Origin: DASRAU01 sp035638075
GTDB lineage: Bacteria; Acidobacteriota; Polarisedimenticolia; Gp22-AA2
Reading direction: 5' to 3'
DNA length: 64,000 nucleotides
Assembly: GCA_035638075.1 (NCBI GenBank)
Contig: DASRAU010000021.1
Location: forward strand, 146,473 to 210,472
The notes below the pieces were generated by a model that saw only the letters and a program-made list of their open reading frames with translations, made no database searches and was not told the DNA's origin. Shown here piece by piece: positions 40,752 through 49,670 of this stretch. Within the stretch, counting starts at the first letter, position 1. Each line of letters starts with the position of its first letter. Both the position numbers and the translations under genes were made by a program.

Positions 40752-42719
40752 TCAACCCGGGATGGGCCCCCCGACGGCGCGTCGCAGCCGTCCGAGGAAG
40801 GTTTCCAGGTCGACGCCATGCATGCGGCAGGCCTGGGACACGCTGACCCCGCGGGCCAGCGTGCGCCGCATCATGCAATTGGCGAGCGGCGCGAAGCCGC
40901 TGCCGACGAAGATCGGCAGGAGCGCCGGGTACGCGTCGAGCAGGTCCCCGACCCGCGCCCCGGGGCCGATCGCGGGGGCGGCTGCCGCGGCGCGATCGTC
41001 GGCGTTCTGCGTGTCCATCGTCTTCCAGAGATTCACCGCGAAGAGGATGAGCGCCGCCAGCTCGAGGATCCCGGACACGCCGGCGACCCGCAGCCATGCG
41101 GGATTGGATGCCGACAGCGCCTGGAACAGGACGCGGATGGTGTTGCCGATCAGAAGGAGCCAGAAGGTCCAGTCGCGCATGCGTGGGGAATAGAGAGAAA
41201 CGCCCCGGAAGATCGGCACGATGCGCAGCGCCATCCCGGCCATGAGCGTGGTGATGAACCCGACCGTGAGCGCGTGGCGGTAGGCGCCGACCAGGGCGTG
41301 ATCGAGCCCGGCGCCGGCGAAGATCGCGCGGGAGAAGACGAGCAGCATCGCGCCCGAGACGAGCAGCCACGCGTAGGCGAGGCGGATGAACTTCTCGGAG
41401 CCGCGATCCACGCCCGGCTCGGGCGGGGCGGTCGAGGGTGCGAGCACACCGAGCGCGAAGACGAACAGCCCCAGGAGCACGCCGACCGCGGCGCTGCCGA
41501 TTCCGAAGGCGAGGCGCGCCGCCTCGGAGCCATCGCGCAGGAACAGCCCCTCGGCGATGGCCAGCGTCGCCACCGCGACGGAGAGCGGCACGGGGAGGCG
41601 CGCCGCGAGGCGGGGGCGATCCCGGAGACCCATGAACACGGGCAGGGTCCGCAGCGACACGCCGAAGATCCAGAAGGTGACGAACCCGACGAGGAAGACC
41701 GTCAGGTAGGGGACATTGAGCCAGGGCGCGATCTCGAAGCGGCCGCTGCTCAGCAGATCGAAGGCGTGCGCCGCATTCAGGAGGGACGCGGCGACCAGCC
41801 ACCCGGTGCCATGCGCGCAGCAGCGCTGCCAGGCCGGGCGCGGGCGCGGCGTGGCGCCGAGGATCTTCGCGACCGTCCAGGCGAACAACGCGACACCGCC
41901 GATCTCCAGTGCCGCGCTCAGCGGCAGGAGGACGTTGCGCGCAACGCCGGGATCGATCGACTGTGCGAAACGCAGCACGATCCCCGCCGCGAGCAGGCCA
42001 TAGGACCAGGCGGCGGCGCGCAGCGACGGCAGCGGCACGCCCGTCAGGCGCGGCAGAATGTGGTACGCGACGCCGACGACGAACAGGCCCACCCAGCCGA
42101 ACAGCTGCCAGTGGCCGTGCACCTGGATGACGCCCCGATCGACGCCTCCCAGCCGCTCCCGCAGCGCCATCACCGTGAGCGCCCAGGCCCCGAGCGCGGT
42201 CCCGCCGGTGAGGGTGAAGAGGATGGCGGTCTTGAGGAAGCGGCGGTAGAGATTCTCGCGGACGAGCTCCTCGCGCGAAGGCTCCGCCGCGGCAGGCGTC
42301 CCAGCGCCCGCGGCGCCTGAGGCGGCCGCCGCCTCGAGCTCTTCGACCAGCTGCCCCGCCGGGACGCCGTGCACCCGCGCGAACCAGGAGAGCGGCTCGT
42401 CCGGCCCCTCGCGCCCGCCGCACCCCGTCAGCCCATGCCGCGACAAAACGTCGGCCGCCGCCGGGGAAGCCGCGAGGATGTCGCGCACCGACGACTGAGG
42501 ATCGAGACGCGCTTTCTTGCGACCTCCGCAGCCGCATCCTGGCACGGCGTCGATCGCCCGCAGCACCTCGGCGAGATCCACCTTGTGCGCCCGTGCAGCC
42601 ATCTCCAGCGGGTGTTTGCCCCCGCAGCAGGTGTCGAGGCCGAAGCCGGCCAGCACGGGGCCGGCCGCCGGATGTTCGTTGACGATCTCCGCCACGCTCT
42701 TGCGCGGATCGATGCTCAT
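40752..42719 (-). CDS. NnrS-like membrane protein with three DUF542/DUF1858-type domains
   Basis: 655 aa. The N-terminus has a ScdA_N/DUF542-like domain (VLAGFGLDTCCGGKHPLEMA, about 8-55) and a DUF1858-like one (LSRHGLTGCGGREGPDEPLSWF, about 75-125). A core of about twelve membrane helices follows, with IQVHGHWQLFGWVGLFVVGVAYHILPRL and YRHALTVGFITTLMAGMALR, in the style of NnrS haem-copper proteins of nitric oxide tolerance. A third DUF1858-like domain closes it (VGDLLDAYPALLPIFVGSGF, 590-650). It probably senses or handles NO or binds a redox centre. The ATG overlaps the radical SAM stop (ATGA). Confidence 0.82.
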   Translation of the reverse strand: MSIDPRKSVAEIVNEHPAAGPVLAGFGLDTCCGGKHPLEMAARAHKVDLAEVLRAIDAVPGCGCGGRKKARLDPQSSVRDILAASPAAADVLSRHGLTGCGGREGPDEPLSWFARVHGVPAGQLVEELEAAAASGAAGAGTPAAAEPSREELVRENLYRRFLKTAILFTLTGGTALGAWALTVMALRERLGGVDRGVIQVHGHWQLFGWVGLFVVGVAYHILPRLTGVPLPSLRAAAWSYGLLAAGIVLRFAQSIDPGVARNVLLPLSAALEIGGVALFAWTVAKILGATPRPRPAWQRCCAHGTGWLVAASLLNAAHAFDLLSSGRFEIAPWLNVPYLTVFLVGFVTFWIFGVSLRTLPVFMGLRDRPRLAARLPVPLSVAVATLAIAEGLFLRDGSEAARLAFGIGSAAVGVLLGLFVFALGVLAPSTAPPEPGVDRGSEKFIRLAYAWLLVSGAMLLVFSRAIFAGAGLDHALVGAYRHALTVGFITTLMAGMALRIVPIFRGVSLYSPRMRDWTFWLLLIGNTIRVLFQALSASNPAWLRVAGVSGILELAALILFAVNLWKTMDTQNADDRAAAAAPAIGPGARVGDLLDAYPALLPIFVGSGFAPLANCMMRRTLARGVSVSQACRMHGVDLETFLGRLRRAVGGPIPG

Positions 42720-43849
42720 GCTCTTTCTCCTTCCGCCGGCTGGTATCCACAGAGGGGGTCCTCGGCGAGCGGATCACCGGTCGCCGCATAGGCGCGCGCC
42801 CGCGAGCCGCCGCAGATGCGGCGGAACTCGCAGCGTCCGCAACGTCCCTGCAGCCGGTCCGGGTCGCGCAGCGCCGTGAAGATCGGGTGATTCCGGTACA
42901 CCTCCAAAGGCGAAATGGTCCGGACGTTTCCGGCTGTCAGCGGCAGGAAGCCGCTCGGCTGGATGTCGCCGCGCGCGCTGATGAACAGAAAGCCGTTGCC
43001 GTCGTTGAGACCCGGGACGAAGCGGCCCCCGCCCGACCCGCCCGGCCGATCCACCGCGGTCGTCGCGGCCGTCGGGTCCATGGCCGGCTCGGGAGCGGTC
43101 GCGGCCCGGTGCTGCAGCACGACGCGGCGGTAGTGCGGCCCCTCGGTCGTCTTGATCTTGAACGGCGCCGTCACGGACAGCTCGTACAGCCAGTCGAACA
43201 CCCGCTCGGACTCGGCCGCGGTGATCTGCTGGTCGTCGGTGGCGCGCCCGGTCGGCACCAGCAGGAACAGCGTCCAGCGCCGCGCCTCGAGCGCGGCGAC
43301 GAGCGACGCGATGGCGGGGAGATCGGCCAGGTTGTGACGGGTGATCGTGGTGTTGATCTGAAGGCGCAGCCCGAGGGCGATGGCCGCCCCGGCTCCCTGG
43401 AGAGAGGTCTCGAACGATCCCGGGACGCGGCGGAAGGCGTCGTGCACCCGGGCGGAGGACCCATCCAGGCTGATCGACACGCTGCCCAGGCCGACATCGC
43501 GCAGCCGGCGCAGCCGCGCGTGCGACAGGAGCGGCGTCCCCGCCGGGCTCAAGCCGATGGGAAGGTGCGCCTCCGCCGCGGCGGACACCAGCGCCTCGAG
43601 ATCGGGCCGCAGCAGCGGGTCGCCGCCGGTGAGCACGAAGACCGGGTGCCCGAAGCCGCGCAGCTCGCGGATGAGCCGCCGTCCCTCGTCGGTCGACAGC
43701 TCCAGAGGGTCGCGCTTCGGGACCGCGGAAGCGCGGCAATGGACGCAGGCCAGGTCGCAGGCCCGGGTGACCTCCCAGATGACGACCAGCGGGGAAGCCT
43801 CGAAGCCGCCGCGCCATGCCGCCTTGCCGGTGATGTCCATCGGGTCCAT
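42716..43849 (-). CDS. Radical SAM/SPASM protein, haem-biosynthesis-like (TIGR04053 type)
   Basis: 377 aa. CDLACVHC (Cys31, 35, 38) binds the radical SAM cluster; LTGGDPLLRPDLEAL is the next core motif; and a C-terminal SPASM segment (GRCGRCEFRRICGGSRARAY, then DPLCGY) binds a second iron-sulfur cluster. The wording of the SPASM and the RxxRRVVLQHR-type insert match the TIGR04053/NirJ-AhbD-related group linked to haem modification. With the NnrS-like gene downstream and the Crp/Fnr gene divergent, haem d1-type or NO metabolism is suggested. The ATG follows CGGGAGGCGACGC. Confidence 0.9.
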   Translation of the reverse strand: MDPMDITGKAAWRGGFEASPLVVIWEVTRACDLACVHCRASAVPKRDPLELSTDEGRRLIRELRGFGHPVFVLTGGDPLLRPDLEALVSAAAEAHLPIGLSPAGTPLLSHARLRRLRDVGLGSVSISLDGSSARVHDAFRRVPGSFETSLQGAGAAIALGLRLQINTTITRHNLADLPAIASLVAALEARRWTLFLLVPTGRATDDQQITAAESERVFDWLYELSVTAPFKIKTTEGPHYRRVVLQHRAATAPEPAMDPTAATTAVDRPGGSGGGRFVPGLNDGNGFLFISARGDIQPSGFLPLTAGNVRTISPLEVYRNHPIFTALRDPDRLQGRCGRCEFRRICGGSRARAYAATGDPLAEDPLCGYQPAEGERA

Positions 43850-43956
43850 GCGTCGCCTCCCGGATTCGTTCTCCGAGCCCCGGCCTGCGTCGCGCGCCGC
43901 CGCCGCTGCAGCCCCGTCGCGCGAGGGAAGGATCGGTCCGAAGCGGCGCTGCGGCT

Positions 43957-43970
43957 ATGATCCGGATCAT
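43957..43970. promoter_or_regulatory. FNR/DNR-type operator over the regulator start
   Basis: ATGATCCGGATCAT is a perfect palindrome with TGAT-N4-ATCA, the core of FNR/DNR boxes. It overlaps the first possible start codon of the Crp/Fnr gene and lies 108 bases upstream of the divergent radical SAM start, so autoregulation and shared control are plausible. Confidence 0.55.
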
Positions 43971-44670
43971 GAGTGGCGACAACCGTTCCGATCGGCCCAT
44001 CCCCTGGGCGGTCATCCCCCTGTTCCAGGCGCTCAAGCCGGCGGAGCGCGAGTCGCTCCGGCCGCTCGTTCGCATCAAGGCCTACGAGGAGGGGGAGGTG
44101 ATCTTCCGCGAGGGGGATCCGGGGGCCGTGTTCCACTTCGTGCTCGGGGGGCGGGTGAAGGTGCAGAAGGCGGCCCCCGACGGCCGCGACGTCATTCTCG
44201 AGATCATGGGTCCCGGGGACCCGGTCGGGGCGCTCGCCGCCTATGAGGAGCGGGACTTCCCGGCGACCGCCATCGCCCTCGAGGCGACCAGCCTGTTCTC
44301 GCTGCCGCGGCAGGAGTTCTTCGCCGTCATCGCTTCGAACCCGCTCCTGGCGCGCGGGCTCCTGGCGGGGCTGACGCGGCGGATGATCGAGCTGACGCGC
44401 CGGCTCGCCGATCGCACGGCGCGCGTCGAGTACCGCATCGCCCGGCTCATGCTGACGCTGGCCGACCGCGTCGGCCGCATGGAAGGCGGTCGGTTGATCG
44501 TGCCGGTGGTGCTCCACCGGCAGGAGATCGCCGACATGGTCGGGACGACGCAGGAGACCGCCATCCGCGTCATGAGCCGCTGGAGCAAGGACGGCGTCGT
44601 CGAGACGACCGACGACGGCTTCGTCATCCCGCGGCGTGCGACCCTCGAGGCGATTCCGCCGGTCGACTGA
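43957..44670 (+). CDS. Crp/Fnr-family transcription regulator
   Basis: 237 aa. A cyclic-nucleotide-binding-type beta roll (about 25-140; GEVIFREGDPGAVFHFVLGGRVKV), a dimer helix and a winged helix-turn-helix (about 160-230) with IADMVGTTQETAIRVMSRWSKDGVV. The recognition helix ETAIRVMSRW is close to the E-SR type that reads TGAT half-sites, fitting the two boxes nearby. There are no N-terminal cysteines for an FNR iron-sulfur cluster, so a DNR- or NnrR-like sensor is more likely. The start may be 43957 or 43969. Its end overlaps the convergent radical SAM gene by 47 bases. Confidence 0.9.
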   Translation: MIRIMSGDNRSDRPIPWAVIPLFQALKPAERESLRPLVRIKAYEEGEVIFREGDPGAVFHFVLGGRVKVQKAAPDGRDVILEIMGPGDPVGALAAYEERDFPATAIALEATSLFSLPRQEFFAVIASNPLLARGLLAGLTRRMIELTRRLADRTARVEYRIARLMLTLADRVGRMEGGRLIVPVVLHRQEIADMVGTTQETAIRVMSRWSKDGVVETTDDGFVIPRRATLEAIPPVD

Positions 44671-45913
44671 CGCGGCGGGCCCGGCGCATGTCGCGCCGCA
44701 GCCTCCATCCCAGCCCGGCGCGCAGCGCGCGGTTGCGCAGCGCGGTGCGCCAGTGGCGCCGCGGCTCCGACGAGAACCAGCGGCACTCCTCCGGCAGCAG
44801 CACCAGGCTGACCCGCACGTTGGGCGCCGCGCCGATCGGCAGCCCGCGCTCCATGCAGGCGTCGTAGAGGCGGCGGAAGACCGGCACCAGCTCCCCGGGA
44901 TCCGGCGGCGCCGCGTCCTCCATGTCGGTGCCGGCGAGCGGGCGGAACACGCACACCGTCGGAATGCCTCCCACCGAGGTGATCCAGTCGATCGCCGCGA
45001 TTGATGAAGCCGCGGGCTCGAGGCCGGCGATGATCTCGCCGTTCGACACCCACGGCACCGCGCGGGGTCCTTTGGGCCCGAGCGTCGCGCAGTAGCGCAC
45101 CGCCTCGAGGTAGCGCCGCAGGCCGTACTCGCGGTCCTTGCCGGGGCAGACGCGCTTGAAGATCGTCTCGTCGAAGATCTCGAAGCAGAACGACACCCGG
45201 TTGACCCCCATCTTCCTCAGGGCGTCGTAGCGCTTCAGATCGCCGTGCGGCGGCGACTGCACCCCGACGAGCAGGCCGGTCTCCCGCTTCACCCGCTTCA
45301 GATAGGGCTCGAGGATGTCGAGGTAGGTCTCGCCTTCGTAGTGCCCGGTGTTGAAGTCCACGTAGGTGATCCCCGACTCCTCGATCGCCGCGTGCACCAC
45401 CTCCATCACCTCGTCCACCGATTTCTCGGGGGCGTCGTCGGCGCCGAGATTCAGCCCGACCGAGCAGAAGTGGCAGTTGCTGCGCTCCGGCTTCTCGGTC
45501 CAGTACTCGCACACCCGCGCCGGGTAGATGCCGAGATAGGTCCCCTGCAGCGTCCCGACGCGCGTCATCGCCTTGCCGGACGAGGTGGTCCGGTCGTACC
45601 AGGCCGGGCGCGGCGCCAGCCGCACCGCCGCGATGACGTCGGCGGAGCGCCCCGCGTGCCGGCGGATCTCGTAGTGGTCCAGGGTGCGGTGCAGGACATA
45701 GGGCGAGGATCGGGCGAACGCCTCGCTCACGGGGACGTTGGTCCACAGCCCTCCGGGCAGCACCAGCTCGAGCCCGCTTCCCAGGCCGGCGCGGGTGCGC
45801 AGCACCGCCCGCCCGCCGTCCTCGGCCACGTGGCACGAGTCGTCGATTCTCATTCCGCGGCAGTACAGCTCGAGTTTCAGCAGGGCCGGATTGCGCCGGA
45901 CATCCGTTTCCAT
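44624..45913 (-). CDS. Radical SAM protein with unusual CX11CX2C motif
   Basis: 429 aa. The N-terminal 120 residues have no recognised domain. The cluster motif is Cys135-X11-Cys147-X2-Cys150 in ARVCEYWTEKPERSNCHFCS, instead of CX3CX2C; then EIFDETIFKRVCPGKDREYG, GLEPAASSIAAIDWI and a TIM-barrel pattern (YVDFNTGHYEGETYLDIL). If Cys135 is not a ligand, only two cysteines remain and the third ligand would have to be elsewhere. It may work with the haem-type radical SAM gene nearby. The C-terminus is Arg-rich. The ATG at 45913 follows GGGGGG, and an FNR box lies 71 bases upstream. Confidence 0.82.
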   Translation of the reverse strand: METDVRRNPALLKLELYCRGMRIDDSCHVAEDGGRAVLRTRAGLGSGLELVLPGGLWTNVPVSEAFARSSPYVLHRTLDHYEIRRHAGRSADVIAAVRLAPRPAWYDRTTSSGKAMTRVGTLQGTYLGIYPARVCEYWTEKPERSNCHFCSVGLNLGADDAPEKSVDEVMEVVHAAIEESGITYVDFNTGHYEGETYLDILEPYLKRVKRETGLLVGVQSPPHGDLKRYDALRKMGVNRVSFCFEIFDETIFKRVCPGKDREYGLRRYLEAVRYCATLGPKGPRAVPWVSNGEIIAGLEPAASSIAAIDWITSVGGIPTVCVFRPLAGTDMEDAAPPDPGELVPVFRRLYDACMERGLPIGAAPNVRVSLVLLPEECRWFSSEPRRHWRTALRNRALRAGLGWRLRRDMRRARRVSRPAESPRGSHAAG

Positions 45914-45983
45914 GGGTTCCCCCCGGACGGAGACAAGGGTACGGCGACACCCGGCCGATGCCGCGGATTTGCAATCCCGATTC

Positions 45984-45997
45984 CTGATCTGGATCAG
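45984..45997. promoter_or_regulatory. FNR/DNR-type operator upstream of the second radical SAM gene
   Basis: CTGATCTGGATCAG carries TGAT-N4-ATCA, the same half-sites as the element at 43957. Its centre is 77 bases from the start at 45913, so a class II site at -41.5 would give a leader of about 36 bases. It is also 167 bases from the divergent secreted-protein gene. Confidence 0.55.
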
Positions 45998-46163
45998 ATC
46001 CGCCGCGATGCTCCGCAGTCCGTGGTCTTCATGCGGCCTTCATCTTCGATCGTTCACGGCGTGCTCTTCGTCACCATGAAATCGCGCGAATTCGATTCGC
46101 CGCGGTGGGCGCGCCGATTTGCCGGTGCTAGCGTGGACGCTTCTCACATCCGGGAGGTGTCCG

Positions 46164-46745
46164 ATGAAATCTGCGAAGACGTGGGTGGTGGCGCTGAGCG
46201 CCGTCGCGCTGTGCGCCGCGGCCGGACTTGCGATGGCGGGGGATCGGCATCACGGCGATCCATCTCTGCCGAACATCCTGACGTTCGACACCATGTACGG
46301 AGTGGACGGTCCGTTCCTCGGCGAGGCGAACGCCATCCGCGGCGTCGTCGGCGACGAGGCGCCGTGGACCATCGATCACTTCATCAAGGGACGGCTGACG
46401 AAGGGGGGACGGCTGCAGATCCTGGTGCGTGGCCTCGTGTTCGGCGACGATCCCGAGCTCGTGCCGCCGGAGCTCATCGGCAAGAACGACGAGGAGACCT
46501 TCCGCGGCCTCGTCTCCTGCCTGACCGAGGACAGCGAAACCACCGTGGGTCGCAAGAACGTCATGACCGAGGGCTTCCCGGCGGACACGGACGGCAACTC
46601 CTACATCGACGCGAAGCTTGATCTTCCGAACCCGTGCGTCGCGCCGATCGTGTTCGTGATGGCCGGCTCGGAAGACAAGTGGTTCGCCGTCACCGGCTTC
46701 GAGCGCGAATCCGAGGACGAGGACGCGACCAGTACCCGCCGCTAG
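46164..46745 (+). CDS. Secreted protein of unknown function
   Basis: 193 aa. A signal peptide (MKSAKTWVVALSAVALCAAAGLAMA) is followed by a compact region (GDPSLPNILTFDTMYGVDGPFLGEANAIRGVVGDEAPWTIDHFIKG, shortened here by reading) and a beta-rich body ending in an acidic, Ser/Thr tail. No family is recognised. There is one disulfide-capable Cys pair (VSCLTED and NPCVAP). The ATG follows GGGAGGTGTCCG. It lies between the radical SAM gene and the NtrC-type regulator. Confidence 0.72.
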   Translation: MKSAKTWVVALSAVALCAAAGLAMAGDRHHGDPSLPNILTFDTMYGVDGPFLGEANAIRGVVGDEAPWTIDHFIKGRLTKGGRLQILVRGLVFGDDPELVPPELIGKNDEETFRGLVSCLTEDSETTVGRKNVMTEGFPADTDGNSYIDAKLDLPNPCVAPIVFVMAGSEDKWFAVTGFERESEDEDATSTRR

Positions 46746-46799
46746 ATCCAGATCGATCGCACTCCGGCCGCCCGCCGCCCCCCCGGGTGCGCCGGAGCG

Positions 46800-48140
46800 T
46801 CAGAGCATCCGGTACAGGGTGCGTCGATCGATCCCGAGCGCCCGCGCCGCCTTCGCCTTGTTGCCGCCGTAGGCCTCGACCACCGAGCGCGCGTAGGCGC
46901 GCGTGAGATCGGCCAGCGGCAGGGTGCGCGCCGAGGCGTCCCGCAGCATCTTCCCGACGCCGTCCTCGCTCCGCAGCATCATCAGGTCCTCCGGCGTGAT
47001 CGTGTCGAAGTCGGTCATCGCGACGGCGCGCTCGATCAGGTTCATCAGCTCGCGCACGTTGCCGGGCCAGTCGTGCTGCATCAGGATGCGCAGCGCCGGC
47101 GCCGACACGCCGCGGATGTTCCGGGTCAGCCGCGCGCAGGCGCGCTGCAGGAAGTGATCGACGAGCGGCAGGATGTCGTCGCGCCGCTCGCGCAAAGGCG
47201 GGATCTCGATGCGGATGACGTTCAGGCGGTAGTAGAGGTCGGGCCGGAAGCGGCGCTCCGAGAGGAGCGTCTCGAGCGGCTGGTTGGTGGCGGCGACGAC
47301 GCGCGTGTCCACGGCGACCTCGGCGGTGGCGCCGACCGGGCGCACCCGGCCGGATTCGAGGACGTGCAGGAGCTTCGCCTGCGTGTCGGGGGACAGCTCG
47401 CCGATCTCGTCGAGGAACAGCGTCCCGCCGCTGGCCGCCGCGAAGAGGCCGGGGCGATCCTGCCGCGCGTCGGTGTAGGCGCCGCGGCGCGCCCCGAACA
47501 GCTCGCTCTCGACCAGGGTCGACGGCAGCGCCGCGCAGTTGAGCTGCAGGAAGGAGGCCGCGGCGCGCGCTCCGCCGTCGTGGATGCGGCGCGCCACCGC
47601 GCCCTTGCCGGTGCCGCTCTCGCCGGTCAGGAGCACGGTCGCCTCGCTCAGCGCCGCGCGCTGCGCCAGGTCGATCACCTTCCGCATAGCGGCGCTCTTC
47701 GCCACCAGCGCATCGGTCGCGGCCTCCGGCACGCTCCGCCGCAGCCGGATGATCTCGCGGCGCATCTGGCGCTCGCGGAAGACGCGCTCGATGGCGAGCC
47801 CGAGCACCTCGATGGTGAACGGCTTGGTGACGAAGTCGCACGCACCGGCGCGCACCGCCTGCACCGCCAGGTCGATGCTGCCGAAGGCGGTCATCAGGAG
47901 GACCAGCTGCTCCGGCTTGAGGGCCTGCACCGCGGACAGGAACTCGAGCCCGCGCATCTCCGGCATCTCGACGTCGGAGACCACCAGGTCGAAGGTCTCG
48001 TCGCGCACGCGGTCGAGCGCCTCGCGCGGCGCGTTCGCGCCCGTGACCGTGTAGCCCTGCTCCTGCAGCTCCTCGCGCAGCCAGTCCACCACCCCGGCGT
48101 CGTCGTCGAGGATCAGGATCCGTTCCCGTTTCTCTTTCAA
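46800..48140 (-). CDS. NtrC-type sigma-54 response regulator
   Basis: 446 aa: receiver (Asp56 in LVVSDVEMPEM), AAA+ (GESGTGKG Walker A, LFLDEIGEL Walker B), and a Fis-type helix-turn-helix (NKAKAARALGIDRRTLYRML). The sigma-54 contact loop reads GAYTDA rather than GAFTGA. The start is a TTG at 48140 that overlaps the kinase stop as TTGA and sits seven bases after AGGAGG, so translation is coupled. It probably activates the divergent metal efflux operon through the promoter at 49794, and perhaps other GG-N10-GC promoters in the window. Confidence 0.93.
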   Translation of the reverse strand: MKEKRERILILDDDAGVVDWLREELQEQGYTVTGANAPREALDRVRDETFDLVVSDVEMPEMRGLEFLSAVQALKPEQLVLLMTAFGSIDLAVQAVRAGACDFVTKPFTIEVLGLAIERVFRERQMRREIIRLRRSVPEAATDALVAKSAAMRKVIDLAQRAALSEATVLLTGESGTGKGAVARRIHDGGARAAASFLQLNCAALPSTLVESELFGARRGAYTDARQDRPGLFAAASGGTLFLDEIGELSPDTQAKLLHVLESGRVRPVGATAEVAVDTRVVAATNQPLETLLSERRFRPDLYYRLNVIRIEIPPLRERRDDILPLVDHFLQRACARLTRNIRGVSAPALRILMQHDWPGNVRELMNLIERAVAMTDFDTITPEDLMMLRSEDGVGKMLRDASARTLPLADLTRAYARSVVEAYGGNKAKAARALGIDRRTLYRML

Positions 48141-49651
48141 AGCGAAGCCTCCTGGACCGAGTCGGCCGCGTGCGGGCCCTGCAGCGGCAGGTCCACGGTG
48201 ACGCGGCTGCCGCGGCCGGACACCGAGGCGGCGGTCACCTGGCCGCCGTGCGCGGTGACGATCGACTTCACCACCGCCAGGCCGAGGCCGGTCCCGCCCT
48301 CGGTGGCGCGGGTGGTGAAGAAGGGATCGAAGAGCCGGGCCAGCACCTCCTCCGACATGCCGCGCCCGTCGTCCTCCACCTCGAGACGGACGGCCGGCAC
48401 GCGGCGCGTGCCTCCCGGGACGGACAGCTCCCAGGGCGAGAGGCGCAGCACGATGTGGCCGCCGGGGGCGCTCGCCTCGAGCGCGTTCTTCGCGAGGTTC
48501 AGAACGATCTGCTGGATCTGATCGACGTCGGCGATGACCTTCGGCAGGTCGCCGTCGCAGACCAGGTCGATCGTCACGCCGCGCCGCCGCGCCGCGTGAT
48601 CGAGCAGGTCGAGGACCGCCTGCACCGGCTCCTCCATGCTCGCGGTCGTGAAGTGGGCCGGGCGGCGCCGGGCGAACTGCAGGAGCTGCTCGACGATGCG
48701 CGTGATGCGATCGGTCTGCTCCGCCAGGATGCGGGCGTGCTTGCGCGTCTCCTCCGCCGAGTGGTCGCGCGCCAAAAGCGCCCGCGCCCGCCCGCTCAGG
48801 ATCTGCAGCGGCGAGCCGATCTCGTGCGCCAGCCCGGCGGAGATCTGTCCGACGGTGACCAGCTTGTCGACACGCTGCAGCCCCGACTCGAGGGTGGTGC
48901 GCGATTCGACCTCGCGCACGATGCGCTGCCGCGCCTCGTCGAGCGCGGCCACCATGGCGTCGAACTCCCGGCCGAGCATCCCGACCTCGTCCCTGCGGTC
49001 GTAGCCGAGGCGCGAGGTCCAGGCGTCGGTGCGCATCTGCTGCATGGCGCCGGCCATCTTGGTGAGCGGGCGGGTGACGTAGATGGTCCCGAGCGCGAAC
49101 TGCAGCGCCGTCGCCACCACGACGAGCAGCACGACCGAGAGGATGATGCCGCGGCGCGTGTCGGCGAGATCGCGGTGCATCTCCGTCAGCGGGCGGACCA
49201 GCACGAGCGTGCCGGCCGGCTGCTCGGCGCCCGGCGGGCCGCCGGCGAGCACCAGCGACAGGATGACCCGCCCCGGCGGCGCCGCTTCGTCGAAGCGCAG
49301 CCCCGGCTGGAGCGCGTCGGGGCGCGCATCGAGCAGCGGGGGCACGAGCTCCGCCGCGTCGCTCCCCGCCGACGCCGCGCGCAGCGTGTGATCGCGATCG
49401 AACACGAAGATGTCGACGGTGGGGTCGATCGCCTCGGTCGCGTCGAGGAGTCCCTGGATGTCCTGCATCTGCCGGTCGCGCAGCGACGCCTCGACCGCCA
49501 CGCGCACCGCATCGCCGAGCAGGCGCATCTCGCGCTCGACGGCGGTGTGCAGATCGCGATCCTCGTCGCGCAGCTGGTTGTACCCGTGCAGACCCATGAT
49601 GACGAGGCAGGCGGCGCTCAGCGCCAGCGTCATCCTCGTTGAAACCCGCAT
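48137..49651 (-). CDS. Sensor histidine kinase, NtrB/ZraS-like
   Basis: 504 aa: helix 1 (MTLALSAACLVIMGLHGY), a periplasmic sensor (about 25-165), helix 2 (IILSVVLLVVVATALQFALG), HAMP, HisKA with His276 in ISAGLAHEIGSPL, and HATPase (NLAKNALEA, VEDDGRGM, GGTGLGLAV). A periplasmic metal or envelope-stress signal is expected by analogy with ZraS/HydH and by its location beside an RND metal pump. The ATG at 49651 follows GAGGGTCGGTGCGG; longer in-frame extensions upstream lack a site. Confidence 0.92.
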   Translation of the reverse strand: MRVSTRMTLALSAACLVIMGLHGYNQLRDEDRDLHTAVEREMRLLGDAVRVAVEASLRDRQMQDIQGLLDATEAIDPTVDIFVFDRDHTLRAASAGSDAAELVPPLLDARPDALQPGLRFDEAAPPGRVILSLVLAGGPPGAEQPAGTLVLVRPLTEMHRDLADTRRGIILSVVLLVVVATALQFALGTIYVTRPLTKMAGAMQQMRTDAWTSRLGYDRRDEVGMLGREFDAMVAALDEARQRIVREVESRTTLESGLQRVDKLVTVGQISAGLAHEIGSPLQILSGRARALLARDHSAEETRKHARILAEQTDRITRIVEQLLQFARRRPAHFTTASMEEPVQAVLDLLDHAARRRGVTIDLVCDGDLPKVIADVDQIQQIVLNLAKNALEASAPGGHIVLRLSPWELSVPGGTRRVPAVRLEVEDDGRGMSEEVLARLFDPFFTTRATEGGTGLGLAVVKSIVTAHGGQVTAASVSGRGSRVTVDLPLQGPHAADSVQEASL

Positions 49652-49670
49652 CCGCACCGACCCTCGATGT

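Noticed and set aside
46100..46130. Sigma-54-like TTGC before the secreted protein at 46164
   Set aside because: The GG is eleven bases from the GC; spacing is wrong.
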